Assembly (NCBI GenBank): GCA_009836625.1 | Contig: VXVC01000012.1 | Location: 8,073 to 72,072 of the forward strand | From: Holophagales bacterium | Lineage (GTDB): Bacteria > Acidobacteriota > Thermoanaerobaculia > Multivoradales > Multivoraceae | Direction of reading: 5' to 3' | DNA length: 64,000 nucleotides | Part shown: piece by piece, positions 40,861-49,294 of the stretch | Numbering within the stretch: position 1 is the first letter of the stretch | Layout: each line of letters starts with the position of its first letter | Position numbers and translations under genes: made by a program | The notes under the pieces: model-generated | The model's database searches: none | The model's input: the letters and a program-made list of their open reading frames with translations, nothing else | What the model was told of the DNA's origin: nothing

Positions 40861-42065
40861 AGCTCCTCCACCCGATCGTCCTGTACCGGGTAGTACACGT
40901 CGTAGAGGTTGACGGTCGGGTCGCAGTGGGGCGTGATGCAGCGGAGCCGGTCGCCGAGTTGCACGGGCCTGGACGCCTCGGCGATCCGGAGAATGCCGTG
41001 CTCGTCGCCGCCCCAGCCGTAGACCACGCCGCCGACGTCGGCGAGCTGCGGGCGGTCCGCGTCCGAGGCGAACGCCTTGTAGCCGCCGTCGGTCGTGATC
41101 AGTTCTGGCACCGGCTGGCTGATCGCCGTCACCTGCACGAAGAGCGAAGTCTCGAAGTCGTCGAAGACGTCCCCGTTGCGACCGCCGATCCGCAGGTACT
41201 GCTCGTCCATGAACAGGTAGGAACCGACCTGGAGGTCGGTCATGCCATCGACCTCGGAGTCGATGTCCCAGGTGCCGGTGCCGCCGCCGCTCAACACGCT
41301 GACGGAGATGCCGTCGGCCTCGATCAGCCGCCTCGTCTCGACCGCGGCCTTGAGTGCCTCGAGCGACCGGGCCTGCCGCTCGGCGTGGCCGTGGACGTGC
41401 ATCAGGTGGCCGGCGTAGGCCTGAAGGCCGCGCAGGTCGAGATTGGGCAGACCTTCGATCGTCCGAGCCAGTTCGAGAGCCGGTTCCCCGGTGGCGACGC
41501 CGGTGCGCCGGGTGCCCACATCGAGATCGACCAGTACGCGCTGCGTTGCGCCCTCGGCGGCCGCCGCCTGGTGGAGCCGTTCGGCCGCGGCCCGGTTGTC
41601 GACCACCAGGGTGACTTCCGGGCTCTGCTTCGAGAGGGCGACGACCCGCCCGATCTTGTCGTCGGTGACGACCGGCGAGGTGATCAGGACCTCGTCGACG
41701 CCTGCCTCGACCATGACCTCCGCCTCGCTGACCTTGGCGCAGCAGACGCCGACCGCGCCCAGTTCCATCTGGCGTTTCGCCAGGAGCGGGCACTTGTGGG
41801 TCTTGGTGTGCGGGCGCAGTGAGATGCCCCGTTCCTCGGCGTGGGCGGCCATCTTCGCCAGGTTCAGCTCCATCGTGGCGACGTCGATGAGTAGTGCCGG
41901 CGTCGGCACGTTCTCCACCGGGAGTGGCGTGTCGAGGGGAATCGGCTCGTGGCTCAACGCGGGCTCCGCGGAACGGACGGTTACACCGGAACTGCAGGCG
42001 ACGGTCGCGCCGCCGGCCGCTCCGACCGCGCCCAGGAACGCGCGTCGCGTGGTGTGGTGCGCCAT
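40827..42065 (-). CDS. exported D-threonine aldolase-like PLP protein
   Basis: 412 residues with a twin-arginine-like signal (TTRRAFLGAVGAAGGATVACSS, with a possible lipobox Cys). The alanine-racemase N-terminal barrel shows LRPHTKTHKCPLLAKRQ (PLP Lys), VDLDVGTRRTGV and SGGGTGTWDID; the C-terminal domain has ITPHCDPTVNLYD (His and Asp metal ligands) as in D-threonine aldolase/D-serine dehydratase DSD1. It would act in the periplasm if Tat-exported. TATAGT lies eleven bases upstream. Confidence 0.82.
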   Translation of the reverse strand: MAHHTTRRAFLGAVGAAGGATVACSSGVTVRSAEPALSHEPIPLDTPLPVENVPTPALLIDVATMELNLAKMAAHAEERGISLRPHTKTHKCPLLAKRQMELGAVGVCCAKVSEAEVMVEAGVDEVLITSPVVTDDKIGRVVALSKQSPEVTLVVDNRAAAERLHQAAAAEGATQRVLVDLDVGTRRTGVATGEPALELARTIEGLPNLDLRGLQAYAGHLMHVHGHAERQARSLEALKAAVETRRLIEADGISVSVLSGGGTGTWDIDSEVDGMTDLQVGSYLFMDEQYLRIGGRNGDVFDDFETSLFVQVTAISQPVPELITTDGGYKAFASDADRPQLADVGGVVYGWGGDEHGILRIAEASRPVQLGDRLRCITPHCDPTVNLYDVYYPVQDDRVEELWPISARGKSQ

Positions 42066-42126
42066 TCGAACCTGCGACTATAGCTTTGCGTCCCAGCTTT
42101 CCGGTCCCGGTATTCTGGTCCGGCCC

Positions 42127-43281
42127 ATGAAGATCGCCGCCGGTTCCCTGGTCCTGTTTGCCGCGGCTCTTCCTGCCCAGCCGCCGCCGGACCGGACCTT
42201 CACCGACGCCGTGGAGGTGGCGGAGTCGTCGGTCGTCATCGAACTGCCGCGGCTGCGCGGCGTGAAGCCGTCGGACTTCGAACCGGGCGACTTGGTCGTG
42301 GAGGTGGCCGGCGAGCGGCGCCGCGTGACCGGCGTGTCCGCGCTCGATCTGAAGGCGAATCCTCGGCCGGTGCTCGTCTATGTGGACGCCGTGCTGGCCA
42401 GGGCGGAGACGGTGCGCCTCGGTGCGGAGGCGCTGGCGCGGCACGCGAGGCGGCTGGTGGCGCTAGGGCCGGTCGAAGTCGCCCTGGACGACGGTGCTCC
42501 CGGAGGCGCGGAACAGCGGCTCGTCGCGACCTCGGAGCCGGCTGCCGTTGAGGCGACGCTGGAACAGATTGCCGGCGAAGGTCTGGGCCGCGATGCCTAC
42601 TTCGAGGCCGGGAACCGCCCGCTGGACCTGCCGACGTACGCCGAGGTCGTGCGTGAATCGGCGGCGCGCCTCCTGGAAGAGACCACTGCGCGCTGCGCCG
42701 ATCCGCCGTGCTTCCTGTTCTGGCTGAGCGACGGGTTCCCCGCCCTGGACGATGCCGGCGTGCGAGCCGCTGGCGACCTGGAGGCGGGGCTGGCCGCGGA
42801 CGGCTGGATCGTCGTTGCCATGGCGCTTCACGTGCCAACGCCGGACCCCGACGTCGGCGAGCCGCGGCCGGTCAGCTACGAGCAGTGGAAGGCGATGACG
42901 CCTGGAGTCAAGATGGCGCCGTCGCCGGGCGAGATCAGCCGTCTGCAGGGGCTCTCCGCCAGTAGCTTCGACTTCTACGTCGAGCCGCGGTACGAACCGC
43001 TGCGGCGCGCGGCGATCGCCTCCTGCGGAGCTGCGCTGCGAGTCGAACACCAGCTCGCGGCGGAGTTCGAACGGCTGGAGCGGAGGCTCCTGCTGCGCTT
43101 CGCCGCCGAGGCCGGGGGGACGGACCAGGAGGCGCTTGCGGCCATGCGATTCCTGCCGGTCGAGGTCCGTCTTGCGGAGGTGTCGCGGTTCGCGGACCGA
43201 CGGAAGTTCAAACGGTGGCTGGGACTGGTGCCGCGGGAGGAGCGGCTGCGCCATGGGCAGTGGATTCGGTTCCGCCCCTAA
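42127..43281 (+). CDS. exported VWFA-like domain protein
   Basis: 384 residues from ATG 42127; TATTCT lies ten bases upstream. A signal peptide (first 19, ending LPAQ) precedes a hydrophilic protein with a VWFA-like core (PVLVYVDAVLARAETVRLGAEAL, then CFLFWLSDGFPALDDAGVRAAGDL and DGWIVVAMALHVP). The metal-ion adhesion motif DxSxS is not intact (YVDAV), so metal-dependent ligand binding is doubtful. A Cys pair (CADPPC) may form a disulfide. Related proteins with VWFA domains are frequent in Acidobacteriota-like genomes. Convergent with the antiporter operon (two-base gap). Confidence 0.65.
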   Translation: MKIAAGSLVLFAAALPAQPPPDRTFTDAVEVAESSVVIELPRLRGVKPSDFEPGDLVVEVAGERRRVTGVSALDLKANPRPVLVYVDAVLARAETVRLGAEALARHARRLVALGPVEVALDDGAPGGAEQRLVATSEPAAVEATLEQIAGEGLGRDAYFEAGNRPLDLPTYAEVVRESAARLLEETTARCADPPCFLFWLSDGFPALDDAGVRAAGDLEAGLAADGWIVVAMALHVPTPDPDVGEPRPVSYEQWKAMTPGVKMAPSPGEISRLQGLSASSFDFYVEPRYEPLRRAAIASCGAALRVEHQLAAEFERLERRLLLRFAAEAGGTDQEALAAMRFLPVEVRLAEVSRFADRRKFKRWLGLVPREERLRHGQWIRFRP

Positions 43282-43283
43282 GT

Positions 43284-44771
43284 TCAGAAGCTCAGCAGCG
43301 ACGCCAGGTCACCCGCTACGAAGAACAGGGCCAGCGACAGCAGCGCCGTCAGCACCAGCGGAGCGACGCAGAGAAACGGCGCTTCGGCGATCGGCTTCCG
43401 ATCGCCGCCGGCGCTGCCGCTTGGGCCGGCGGTGGGCGAGGTCGCGAAGAAGCCGCGAACGACCACCGGCATCAGGTAGAAGACGGCGAGCAGGGAACTC
43501 ACCATCAGCACCCCCAGAAACGCGGCTTGCCACGCGAATCCGGTCTCGAGCGCGCCGACCATCAGGTACCACTTGGCCCAGGACCCGCCCAGCGGCGGGA
43601 TGCCGATGATCGAGAGCGAGGCGAGGAAGAAGGCGGCGAAGGTCCAGGGCATGGTGCGGCCGAGCCCGTCGAGTTCGCTCACCTTCTTCTTGTGGGTGGC
43701 AACCAGGATGGCGCCGGCGCAGAAGAAGAGGGTGATCTTGCCGGCGGCGTGCATCGCGATCTGCAGCCCGCCGGCGAGAACACCCGTGGCCGTGGCCATC
43801 GCGGCGCCGAGGACGATGTAGGCGAGCTGGCTGATCGTCGAGTAGGCGAGCCGCGCCTTCAGGTTGTCCTGGCGGATGGCGACGACGGCCGCCATCAGCA
43901 TCGTGAACGAGGCGATCGTCATCAGCGCGAGCGACGCGTTGCTGCCGGCGAGCAGGTCGAGGCCGAAGACGTAGACGACGACCTTGAGGATCGCGAACAC
44001 GCCCGCCTTGACCACCGCGACCGCGTGCAGCAGCGCGCTGACCGGCGTCGGCGCCACCATCGCGTTCGGGAGCCAGCGGTGGAAGGGCATGAGCGCCGCC
44101 TTGCCGGCGCCGAAGGCGTAGAGCAGCAGGAGCACCGTGACCATCCCGGAACTCGGTTCGGAACCCAGGATGCCGCCCGGAGTGAACTCGATCGTGCCGG
44201 TCAGCCGCCAGGTGAACAGGATGGCGAACAGCAGGAAGGAGATCGAGGTGAAAAGGAGGATGCCGAGGTAGACGCGGCCTGCGCGGCGGGCCTCGTCGGT
44301 GCCGTGGTGGGTGACGAGCGGGAAGGTGAGGAGCGTCAGCGCCTCGTAGAACAGGAACAGGGTGAACAGGTTGCGGGCGAACGCGATGCCGAGCGCGGCG
44401 AAGATGGAGAGGGCGAAGAAGGTGAAGAACCGCGTCTGGTTGTGCTCGTGGTGGCCGCGCATGTAGCCGACGGCGTAGATCGAGGTCACGATCCACAGGC
44501 CGCTCGCCACCAGGCCGTAGAGCAGCCCCAGAGGCTCGACCTGGAACGCGAGTTCCACGCCCGGCAGCACCTCGAGCACGACGAGTTCCGGCCGCCCGCC
44601 TCGCAGAACGTCGTCGCCGAGTTGCCAGACGGCGGCGAACGTGCCGGCGCCGATCAGCGGCGTGGCGACGTCGCGCAGGTTCGGATGCCCGAGGCGGCCG
44701 AAGACCTGGCACGAGACCGCCGCCGCCACCGGCAGCAGCAGAGCGACTAGAATCGTCGTCCCGGAACTCAT
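43284..44771 (-). CDS. antiporter subunit, MrpA N-terminal/NuoM-like
   Basis: 495 residues, about 14 membrane helices. Proton-pumping residues are present: LFLFYEALTLLTFPLV (Glu), GAGKAALMPFHRWLPNAMVAPTPVSALLHAVAVVKAG (Lys, His, Lys) and HAAGKITLFFCAG (Lys). It is the last gene of the antiporter operon, seven bases after mrpD. In standard Mrp complexes such a module is the N-terminal part of MrpA; here it is free, and the MrpA tail is encoded separately at 47184. It could instead be a second MrpD. Confidence 0.85.
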   Translation of the reverse strand: MSSGTTILVALLLPVAAAVSCQVFGRLGHPNLRDVATPLIGAGTFAAVWQLGDDVLRGGRPELVVLEVLPGVELAFQVEPLGLLYGLVASGLWIVTSIYAVGYMRGHHEHNQTRFFTFFALSIFAALGIAFARNLFTLFLFYEALTLLTFPLVTHHGTDEARRAGRVYLGILLFTSISFLLFAILFTWRLTGTIEFTPGGILGSEPSSGMVTVLLLLYAFGAGKAALMPFHRWLPNAMVAPTPVSALLHAVAVVKAGVFAILKVVVYVFGLDLLAGSNASLALMTIASFTMLMAAVVAIRQDNLKARLAYSTISQLAYIVLGAAMATATGVLAGGLQIAMHAAGKITLFFCAGAILVATHKKKVSELDGLGRTMPWTFAAFFLASLSIIGIPPLGGSWAKWYLMVGALETGFAWQAAFLGVLMVSSLLAVFYLMPVVVRGFFATSPTAGPSGSAGGDRKPIAEAPFLCVAPLVLTALLSLALFFVAGDLASLLSF

Positions 44772-44778
44772 CGTCGAC

Positions 44779-46263
44779 TCAGATCCCACCCGCGAGCAGG
44801 AGTTCGGCCGCCTCTTTGGCGACGCCGTAGGTCCAGTTCGTGGTGAGGCCGAAGAAAACGGCGGCCGCGGCGAGCACCCAGGTCGGCGCGAGCATCCCGA
44901 AGGGAGCCTCCCGTACATGGTCGATCGGCTGCGTCTCGGGCGGCTTGCGGAAGTAGACGACCTCGACCACCTTGCCGACGTAGACCAGGGCCAGCAGCGA
45001 GCTCAGCAGGATGAGCACCGCGGCTGCGGTCCAGCCGCGCTCGAGCACGCCGGACACCAGGTACCACTTGCTGACGAAACCGACCGTGCCCGGGACCCCG
45101 ATCAGGCTCAGCCCTCCGATGACCAGCGCGGCCGAAGTGAGCGGCATGCGGCGGCCGATGCCGGCGAGGGCGTCGATGTGGACCGAGCCGACCCGGTAGA
45201 GCAGGCAGGCGACGACCAGGAACAATCCCCCCTTCATCACCGCGTGGTTGAACAGGTGAACCAGGCCGCCGGCCAGACCGGTCGCGTTCGCGGTCGAGAG
45301 GCCGAGCGTCATGTAGCCGATCTGGGCGACGCTCGAGTAGGCCAGCAGCCGGCGCAGGTCGGTCTGGAAGATCGCGGCGCCGGAGGCCAGGAACATGGCG
45401 AGGATGGAAAGCGGCAGCAGCACGGCCTGGAGGCGCAGTTCCTCGAACACGAAGGGCGCGCCGAAGATCGTGAACAGAACCATCGCCAGCAGGTAGAACG
45501 AGACCTTGGTCGCCGTCGCGGCAAGGAAGGCGCTGACCTTGGGAGGGGCGAAGGAGTAGGCGTTGGGCAGCCAGTGGTGCAGCGGGAACACCGCCAGCTT
45601 GATCGAGATGCCGACGACCAGAAGCGCCAGGGCGAGCACGGTGCCGCGATCGTCGAGCGACGGCTCCAGGCGGGCCGCGATGTCGCGCAGGTTCAGCGTG
45701 CCCGTCACCTGGTAGAGCAGGCCGACGCCCAGCATGAAGAAGACGCCGCCAATCGTCCCCATGACCAGGTAGTAGAAGGCGGACAGCACGGCGCGCCGGT
45801 GGCCGCCGAGGCTGACCAGGATGTAGGACGACAGCGACGAGATCTCGAGAAACACGAAGATGTTGAAGGCGTCGCCGGTGATCGTCATGCCGAGCAGACC
45901 GGAGATGCAGAGCAGGAACACCGCGTAGTACAGGTGCCGGCGCTGCTCCGGCACGCGCGGCGGACCGCCACGCGAGTCGAAGCTCATGACCACCAGGGCC
46001 ATCGCGGTGACCAGGGCGAGCAGATAGGCGTTGACGGTCGAAACCCGGTGCTCGATTCCCAGCGGCGGCGGCCAGCCGCCGAGCTGGTAGGAGATCACGC
46101 CGCCGCCCCGCACCTCGAGCAGCACGGCGACCGCGATCGCGAAGCAGACCGCGACGACGCCGAGACTGAACAGGCGGCAGAAGCGCGGGTGGCGCACCAG
46201 CACGCAAACCGGCGCGGCGAGTAGCGGCAGGACGACCTCGAGGACGACGATCTTCTCGATCAC
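44779..46263 (-). CDS. mrpD: Na+/H+ antiporter subunit D
   Basis: 494 residues, about 14 helices. VFLEISSLSSYILVSLG (Glu), SIKLAVFPLHHWLPNAYSFAPPKVSAFLAATATKVS (Lys) and NHAVMKGGLFLVVACLLY (Lys) give the conserved charged line of MrpD/NuoN-type antiporters. Exchanges Na+ (or K+) for protons across the inner membrane with the other subunits. Between mrpC (28-base gap) and the second antiporter-like gene (seven bases). Confidence 0.9.
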   Translation of the reverse strand: MIEKIVVLEVVLPLLAAPVCVLVRHPRFCRLFSLGVVAVCFAIAVAVLLEVRGGGVISYQLGGWPPPLGIEHRVSTVNAYLLALVTAMALVVMSFDSRGGPPRVPEQRRHLYYAVFLLCISGLLGMTITGDAFNIFVFLEISSLSSYILVSLGGHRRAVLSAFYYLVMGTIGGVFFMLGVGLLYQVTGTLNLRDIAARLEPSLDDRGTVLALALLVVGISIKLAVFPLHHWLPNAYSFAPPKVSAFLAATATKVSFYLLAMVLFTIFGAPFVFEELRLQAVLLPLSILAMFLASGAAIFQTDLRRLLAYSSVAQIGYMTLGLSTANATGLAGGLVHLFNHAVMKGGLFLVVACLLYRVGSVHIDALAGIGRRMPLTSAALVIGGLSLIGVPGTVGFVSKWYLVSGVLERGWTAAAVLILLSSLLALVYVGKVVEVVYFRKPPETQPIDHVREAPFGMLAPTWVLAAAAVFFGLTTNWTYGVAKEAAELLLAGGI

Positions 46264-46291
46264 GACGATGCTCTCGACCCCGGGAAGCGCC

Positions 46292-46690
46292 TCAAGTGTG
46301 CTCCATGTCGTAGATCACGGCCTCGTCCTCTTCGGCGGTGCGGTAGTCGCCGTGAATGCGCACGGCCAGCGCAAGCGCCAGGGCGGTGGTGGCGACGCCG
46401 ACCACGATCGCGGTCAGCATCAGCACGTGCGGCAACGGGTTCGAGTAGAGGACGTCGTGGCCGCCGTGGCCCCCGGCGTGATCCGCCCCGCTTTGCACGA
46501 TCGGGGCCGTGCCGCCGTCCACCTTTGCCATCGTCACGTAGAAGAGGATCGCCGCCGCCTGGAAGATGTTGAGCCCCATCACTTTCTTGATCAGGTTGTC
46601 GCGGGCGATGACGATGTAGAGCCCGACCATCATCAGCGCGATGATCAGCCAGTAGGCCCAGAGCCCGGAGAACGACTGGACCGAACTCAC
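46292..46690 (-). CDS. mrpC: Na+/H+ antiporter subunit C
   Basis: 132 residues with three helices of the NuoK/MrpC type (YWLIIALMMVGLYIVIARDNLIKKVMGLNIFQAAAILFYV, then PLPHVLMLTAIVVGVATTALALAL). A His/Gly-rich loop (GADHAGGHGGHD) between helices 2 and 3 is longer than usual and could bind metal. Overlaps mrpB by four bases. Confidence 0.9.
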   Translation of the reverse strand: MSSVQSFSGLWAYWLIIALMMVGLYIVIARDNLIKKVMGLNIFQAAAILFYVTMAKVDGGTAPIVQSGADHAGGHGGHDVLYSNPLPHVLMLTAIVVGVATTALALALAVRIHGDYRTAEEDEAVIYDMEHT

Positions 46691-47187
46691 GGTGTCCCTT
46701 CGCCCGGTTCGGCGCCCAGGGCCGGCTCCGTCGCTTCACCGTCACCGTCTAGGCGGCGGCCGACGAACGCATAGTAGACGCGCATGATCGTCGCCGCGAC
46801 GGCGATGCCGACGCCCAGTTCGATGGCGATGATGCCGAGGTGCTGGCCGTGATGACCGGTCGTCAGCGGATCGAGCGCCGAGTAGTTCAGGAACTCCCCG
46901 CCCAGGAACATCGCCAGCACGCCGACCGCGCCGTAGAGCAGCACGCCCGCGGCCATCAGCCGCTCCGTCAGCACGACGGAAACGACCTGCCGCAGCGCCT
47001 CCACCCCGAAGGTCAGGGCGAAGATGATGAGCCCCGCGGCGAAGATGACGCCGGCTTGGAAGCCTCCGCCGGGGCCGAAGTCTCCGTGGAACTGCACGTA
47101 GAGGCCGAACAGGAGAATGACCGGCACCAGAGCCCGGGCGATGACCCGGAGGATCGGCATCTCGCGGACTCTGGACGGCGGCCTCAC
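46687..47187 (-). CDS. mrpB: Na+/H+ antiporter subunit B
   Basis: 166 residues, four helices, matching MrpB: PVILLFGLYVQFHGDFGPGGGFQAGVIFAAGLIIFAL and GEFLNYSALDPLTTGHHGQHLGIIAIELGVGIAV. The FHGDFGPGGGFQAG stretch is the family hallmark. Overlaps its neighbours on both sides by four bases. Confidence 0.92.
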   Translation of the reverse strand: MRPPSRVREMPILRVIARALVPVILLFGLYVQFHGDFGPGGGFQAGVIFAAGLIIFALTFGVEALRQVVSVVLTERLMAAGVLLYGAVGVLAMFLGGEFLNYSALDPLTTGHHGQHLGIIAIELGVGIAVAATIMRVYYAFVGRRLDGDGEATEPALGAEPGEGTP

Positions 47188-47747
47188 GACTCCTCCTCGG
47201 TGCCGGCATCGCGGCGTCGCAGACCGAGTCCGCCCAGAAGCAGTGCGACCCCGACGCCGGCCGTGAAGATCACGACGACTTCACCCAGCGTGTCGTAGCC
47301 GCGAAAGCTGGCGAGGATCGCCGTGACGATGTTCGGGATGTGGATCTTCTCCTCCGTCTCGGCGATCAGGTCCGGCGCCAGGTGGTGATGGATGACGGCG
47401 TCGGGATCGCCGTAGGCCGGCATGTCCCAGGTGCCGTAGATCAGGGCCGCACCGGTGGCGACGACGATCACGATCGGCAGGATCCGCAGGATCCGCGTCC
47501 GTTCCTGTTGTTTCTCGCGCCGCGAGGTCAGGCTGAGCGCCCCGAGGAAGAGCACGGTGCTGACGCCGGCGCCGACCGCGGCCTCGGTGAAGGCGACGTC
47601 CACGGCGTCCATCAGGACGAACAGACCGGCCGCGAGCAGACTCGCGATCCCGGTCAGCATGGCGGCGGCGAACAGGTCCTTGAGTCGAGCCACGACAATG
47701 ACGGTGGCGAGCAGCAGCAGCATGAGGAGGAGTTCAACCGGCGGCAT
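47184..47747 (-). CDS. MbhD/MbhE-like subunit (MrpA C-terminal part)
   Basis: 187 residues. Residues 1-80 are the DUF4040/MbhD part (LKDLFAAAMLTGIASLLAAGLFVLMDAVDVAFTEAAVGAGVSTVLFLGAL) and 85-175 the MbhE part (IPNIVTAILASFRGYDTLGEVVVIFTAGVGVALLLG). In MrpA these form the C-terminal tail after the large antiporter module; here they are a separate gene, as in archaeal Mbh/Mrp-type complexes. Likely lines the cation path. Overlaps mrpG by 14 bases. Confidence 0.88.
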   Translation of the reverse strand: MPPVELLLMLLLLATVIVVARLKDLFAAAMLTGIASLLAAGLFVLMDAVDVAFTEAAVGAGVSTVLFLGALSLTSRREKQQERTRILRILPIVIVVATGAALIYGTWDMPAYGDPDAVIHHHLAPDLIAETEEKIHIPNIVTAILASFRGYDTLGEVVVIFTAGVGVALLLGGLGLRRRDAGTEEES

Positions 47748-48066
47748 CGCCGTCCCTCCCCGGGTCGTCCAGCTCGAGCGCCAGTCCGTGGCCGTGAGCC
47801 GCCTTGACGAGCGCGTGCGCGATCGCCGGGCTGCTGAAGAAGAGGAAGGCGAGCACGAGGACCAGCTTCAGCGTGACCATCGACAGGCCGCCCTGGAACA
47901 TCAGCCCCAGGAGCATCAGACCGGCGCCGGCGGTGTCGGTGACGCTCGCCGCGTGGGTGCGCTGGTAGAACTCGGAGAAGCGGTGCAGGCCGATGCCGCC
48001 CACCACGCAGAAGAGCCCGCCGGCGATCAGCAGGACCGCGGTGACGATGTCGAGCGCGCCGTTCAT
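47734..48066 (-). CDS. mrpG: Na+/H+ antiporter subunit G
   Basis: 110 residues, three helices, with the MrpG signature GGLFCVVGGIGLHRFSEFYQRTHAASVTDTAGAGLMLLGLM and KLVLVLAFLFFSSPAIAHALVKAAH. Small structural subunit. Overlaps mrpF by four bases and the MbhD/E gene by 14. Confidence 0.92.
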   Translation of the reverse strand: MNGALDIVTAVLLIAGGLFCVVGGIGLHRFSEFYQRTHAASVTDTAGAGLMLLGLMFQGGLSMVTLKLVLVLAFLFFSSPAIAHALVKAAHGHGLALELDDPGRDGDAAG

Positions 48067-48341
48067 CGATCAGCCTTCCGGTCGTCCCTCGCCAGGTTCC
48101 CGAAGCGCGCGAAGCGCAGCACCGCCAGGGTGCCGGTGAAGTTGACCAGGGTGTACACGATCGCAAGATCAAGCCACTCGGGCCGCCCGGTCAGGAAGCC
48201 GGCCACCGCGATGAGCAGCACGGTCTTCGTCCCGAACATGTTGACGGCCAGGATGCGGTCGAACACGGTGGGGCCGATCGCGGCGCGTGCGAGCGCCAGG
48301 AACATCGTCACGACGATCGCCGCCATCCCGGCCACGTACAT
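48063..48341 (-). CDS. mrpF: Na+/H+ antiporter subunit F
   Basis: 92 residues, three helices. ARAAIGPTVFDRILAVNMFGTKTVLLIAVAGFLTG is the MrpF core with the conserved Asp-Arg. Its ATG overlaps the mrpE stop by one base (TGATG). Confidence 0.92.
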   Translation of the reverse strand: MYVAGMAAIVVTMFLALARAAIGPTVFDRILAVNMFGTKTVLLIAVAGFLTGRPEWLDLAIVYTLVNFTGTLAVLRFARFGNLARDDRKADR

Positions 48342-48832
48342 CAGTCCGAGCCTCCTTCGAGCCGTAGTACGTCACGGTCCATCGAGCCATCCACTACGTC
48401 CGCCTCGCTCTCCGCGTCGAGGGCGTAGACGAGCAGCTCGTCGTCCCGGAGATCCAGGGTGATCGTGCCGGGCGTCAGCGTGATGAAGTTTGCGTACAGG
48501 ACCTGACCGAAGGACGTCTTCTGGCTCGCGGGCACGCGCCGGAGACGGGGGTGGAGGTCGATCCTCGGCGTCAGGATGAGCTTCGTGGTGTGGAGGTTGG
48601 CGGCCGCCACTTTCAGCGCAAAGGCGACCAGGAAGCGCGGCAACCGCAGCCAGGAGGAGGCGCGGAAAAACTCGGAATCGCCGCCCGCCGCGCGGTCGAG
48701 GGCGAGGTAGAGACGCCACACGAAGCCGACCGAGACGAGGCCGAAGACCAGGATCAGCCACTCGTGCACGGTGTACGGCCCGGACAGGGACAGCCACACC
48801 GCCGCCAGCAGCGCGAGGACGCCCGGTCTCAC
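48341..48832 (-). CDS. mrpE: Na+/H+ antiporter subunit E
   Basis: 163 residues. Two or three N-terminal helices, then a cytoplasmic domain with NLHTTKLILTPRIDLHPRLRRVP and YANFITLTPGTITLDLRDDELLVYALD, characteristic of MrpE. First gene of the E-F-G-MbhDE-B-C-D-antiporter operon. It lies 30 bases after the lipoprotein gene on the same strand, so the transcript may start further upstream. Confidence 0.92.
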   Translation of the reverse strand: MRPGVLALLAAVWLSLSGPYTVHEWLILVFGLVSVGFVWRLYLALDRAAGGDSEFFRASSWLRLPRFLVAFALKVAAANLHTTKLILTPRIDLHPRLRRVPASQKTSFGQVLYANFITLTPGTITLDLRDDELLVYALDAESEADVVDGSMDRDVLRLEGGSD

Positions 48833-48862
48833 GGCGGCGTCAGCTCCGATCGGTCCCGCCCG

Positions 48863-49294
48863 CTAGCCGTCCGCATACGACTGCTTCCCCTTCAGGATGG
48901 TCAGACTCCATTTGCCGGTGGCCCGGATTCTGAGCGTGTGGACACCCGCTTCCGGCACGAAGAAGGTCGTGATCCCCGCCCACTCTTCCGCGTTCTGCGA
49001 GATGTCGACGGGCGGCCCCACGGAGAACACGCCGCGGTTGCCTTCGACGGAGGCGGTGGCGGTGTGGTCGCCGCCGGCCATCTGGAACCGTACCGTGGCG
49101 TTGCCTTCGCCCTCGATGCAGCCGACGCCGCAGGGTTTCGGCGGCGGCGCCGGTGCCGGCGGCTTCCACGTCGGGCGTTCAACGACGGGCGGCGCGGGTT
49201 CGACTGCGTCCTCGGCGCATCCGGTCATGCCGAGCGCCAGGAGGCCGGCGAGCACGCGGATGCCCGCCCCGGCAAGCGGGAAAGGTCGCTTCAC
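48863..49294 (-). CDS. lipoprotein with beta-sandwich domain
   Basis: 143 residues. A long signal with lipobox GMTGC (Cys about residue 26), then a Pro-rich linker (PAPAPPPKPCGVGC) with two Cys, and a beta domain of about 85 residues (ATVRFQMAGGDHTATASVEGN, VHTLRIRATGKWSLTIL). Envelope-anchored; binding role likely but unknown. Starts four bases inside the S9 peptidase end. Confidence 0.65.
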   Translation of the reverse strand: MKRPFPLAGAGIRVLAGLLALGMTGCAEDAVEPAPPVVERPTWKPPAPAPPPKPCGVGCIEGEGNATVRFQMAGGDHTATASVEGNRGVFSVGPPVDISQNAEEWAGITTFFVPEAGVHTLRIRATGKWSLTILKGKQSYADG

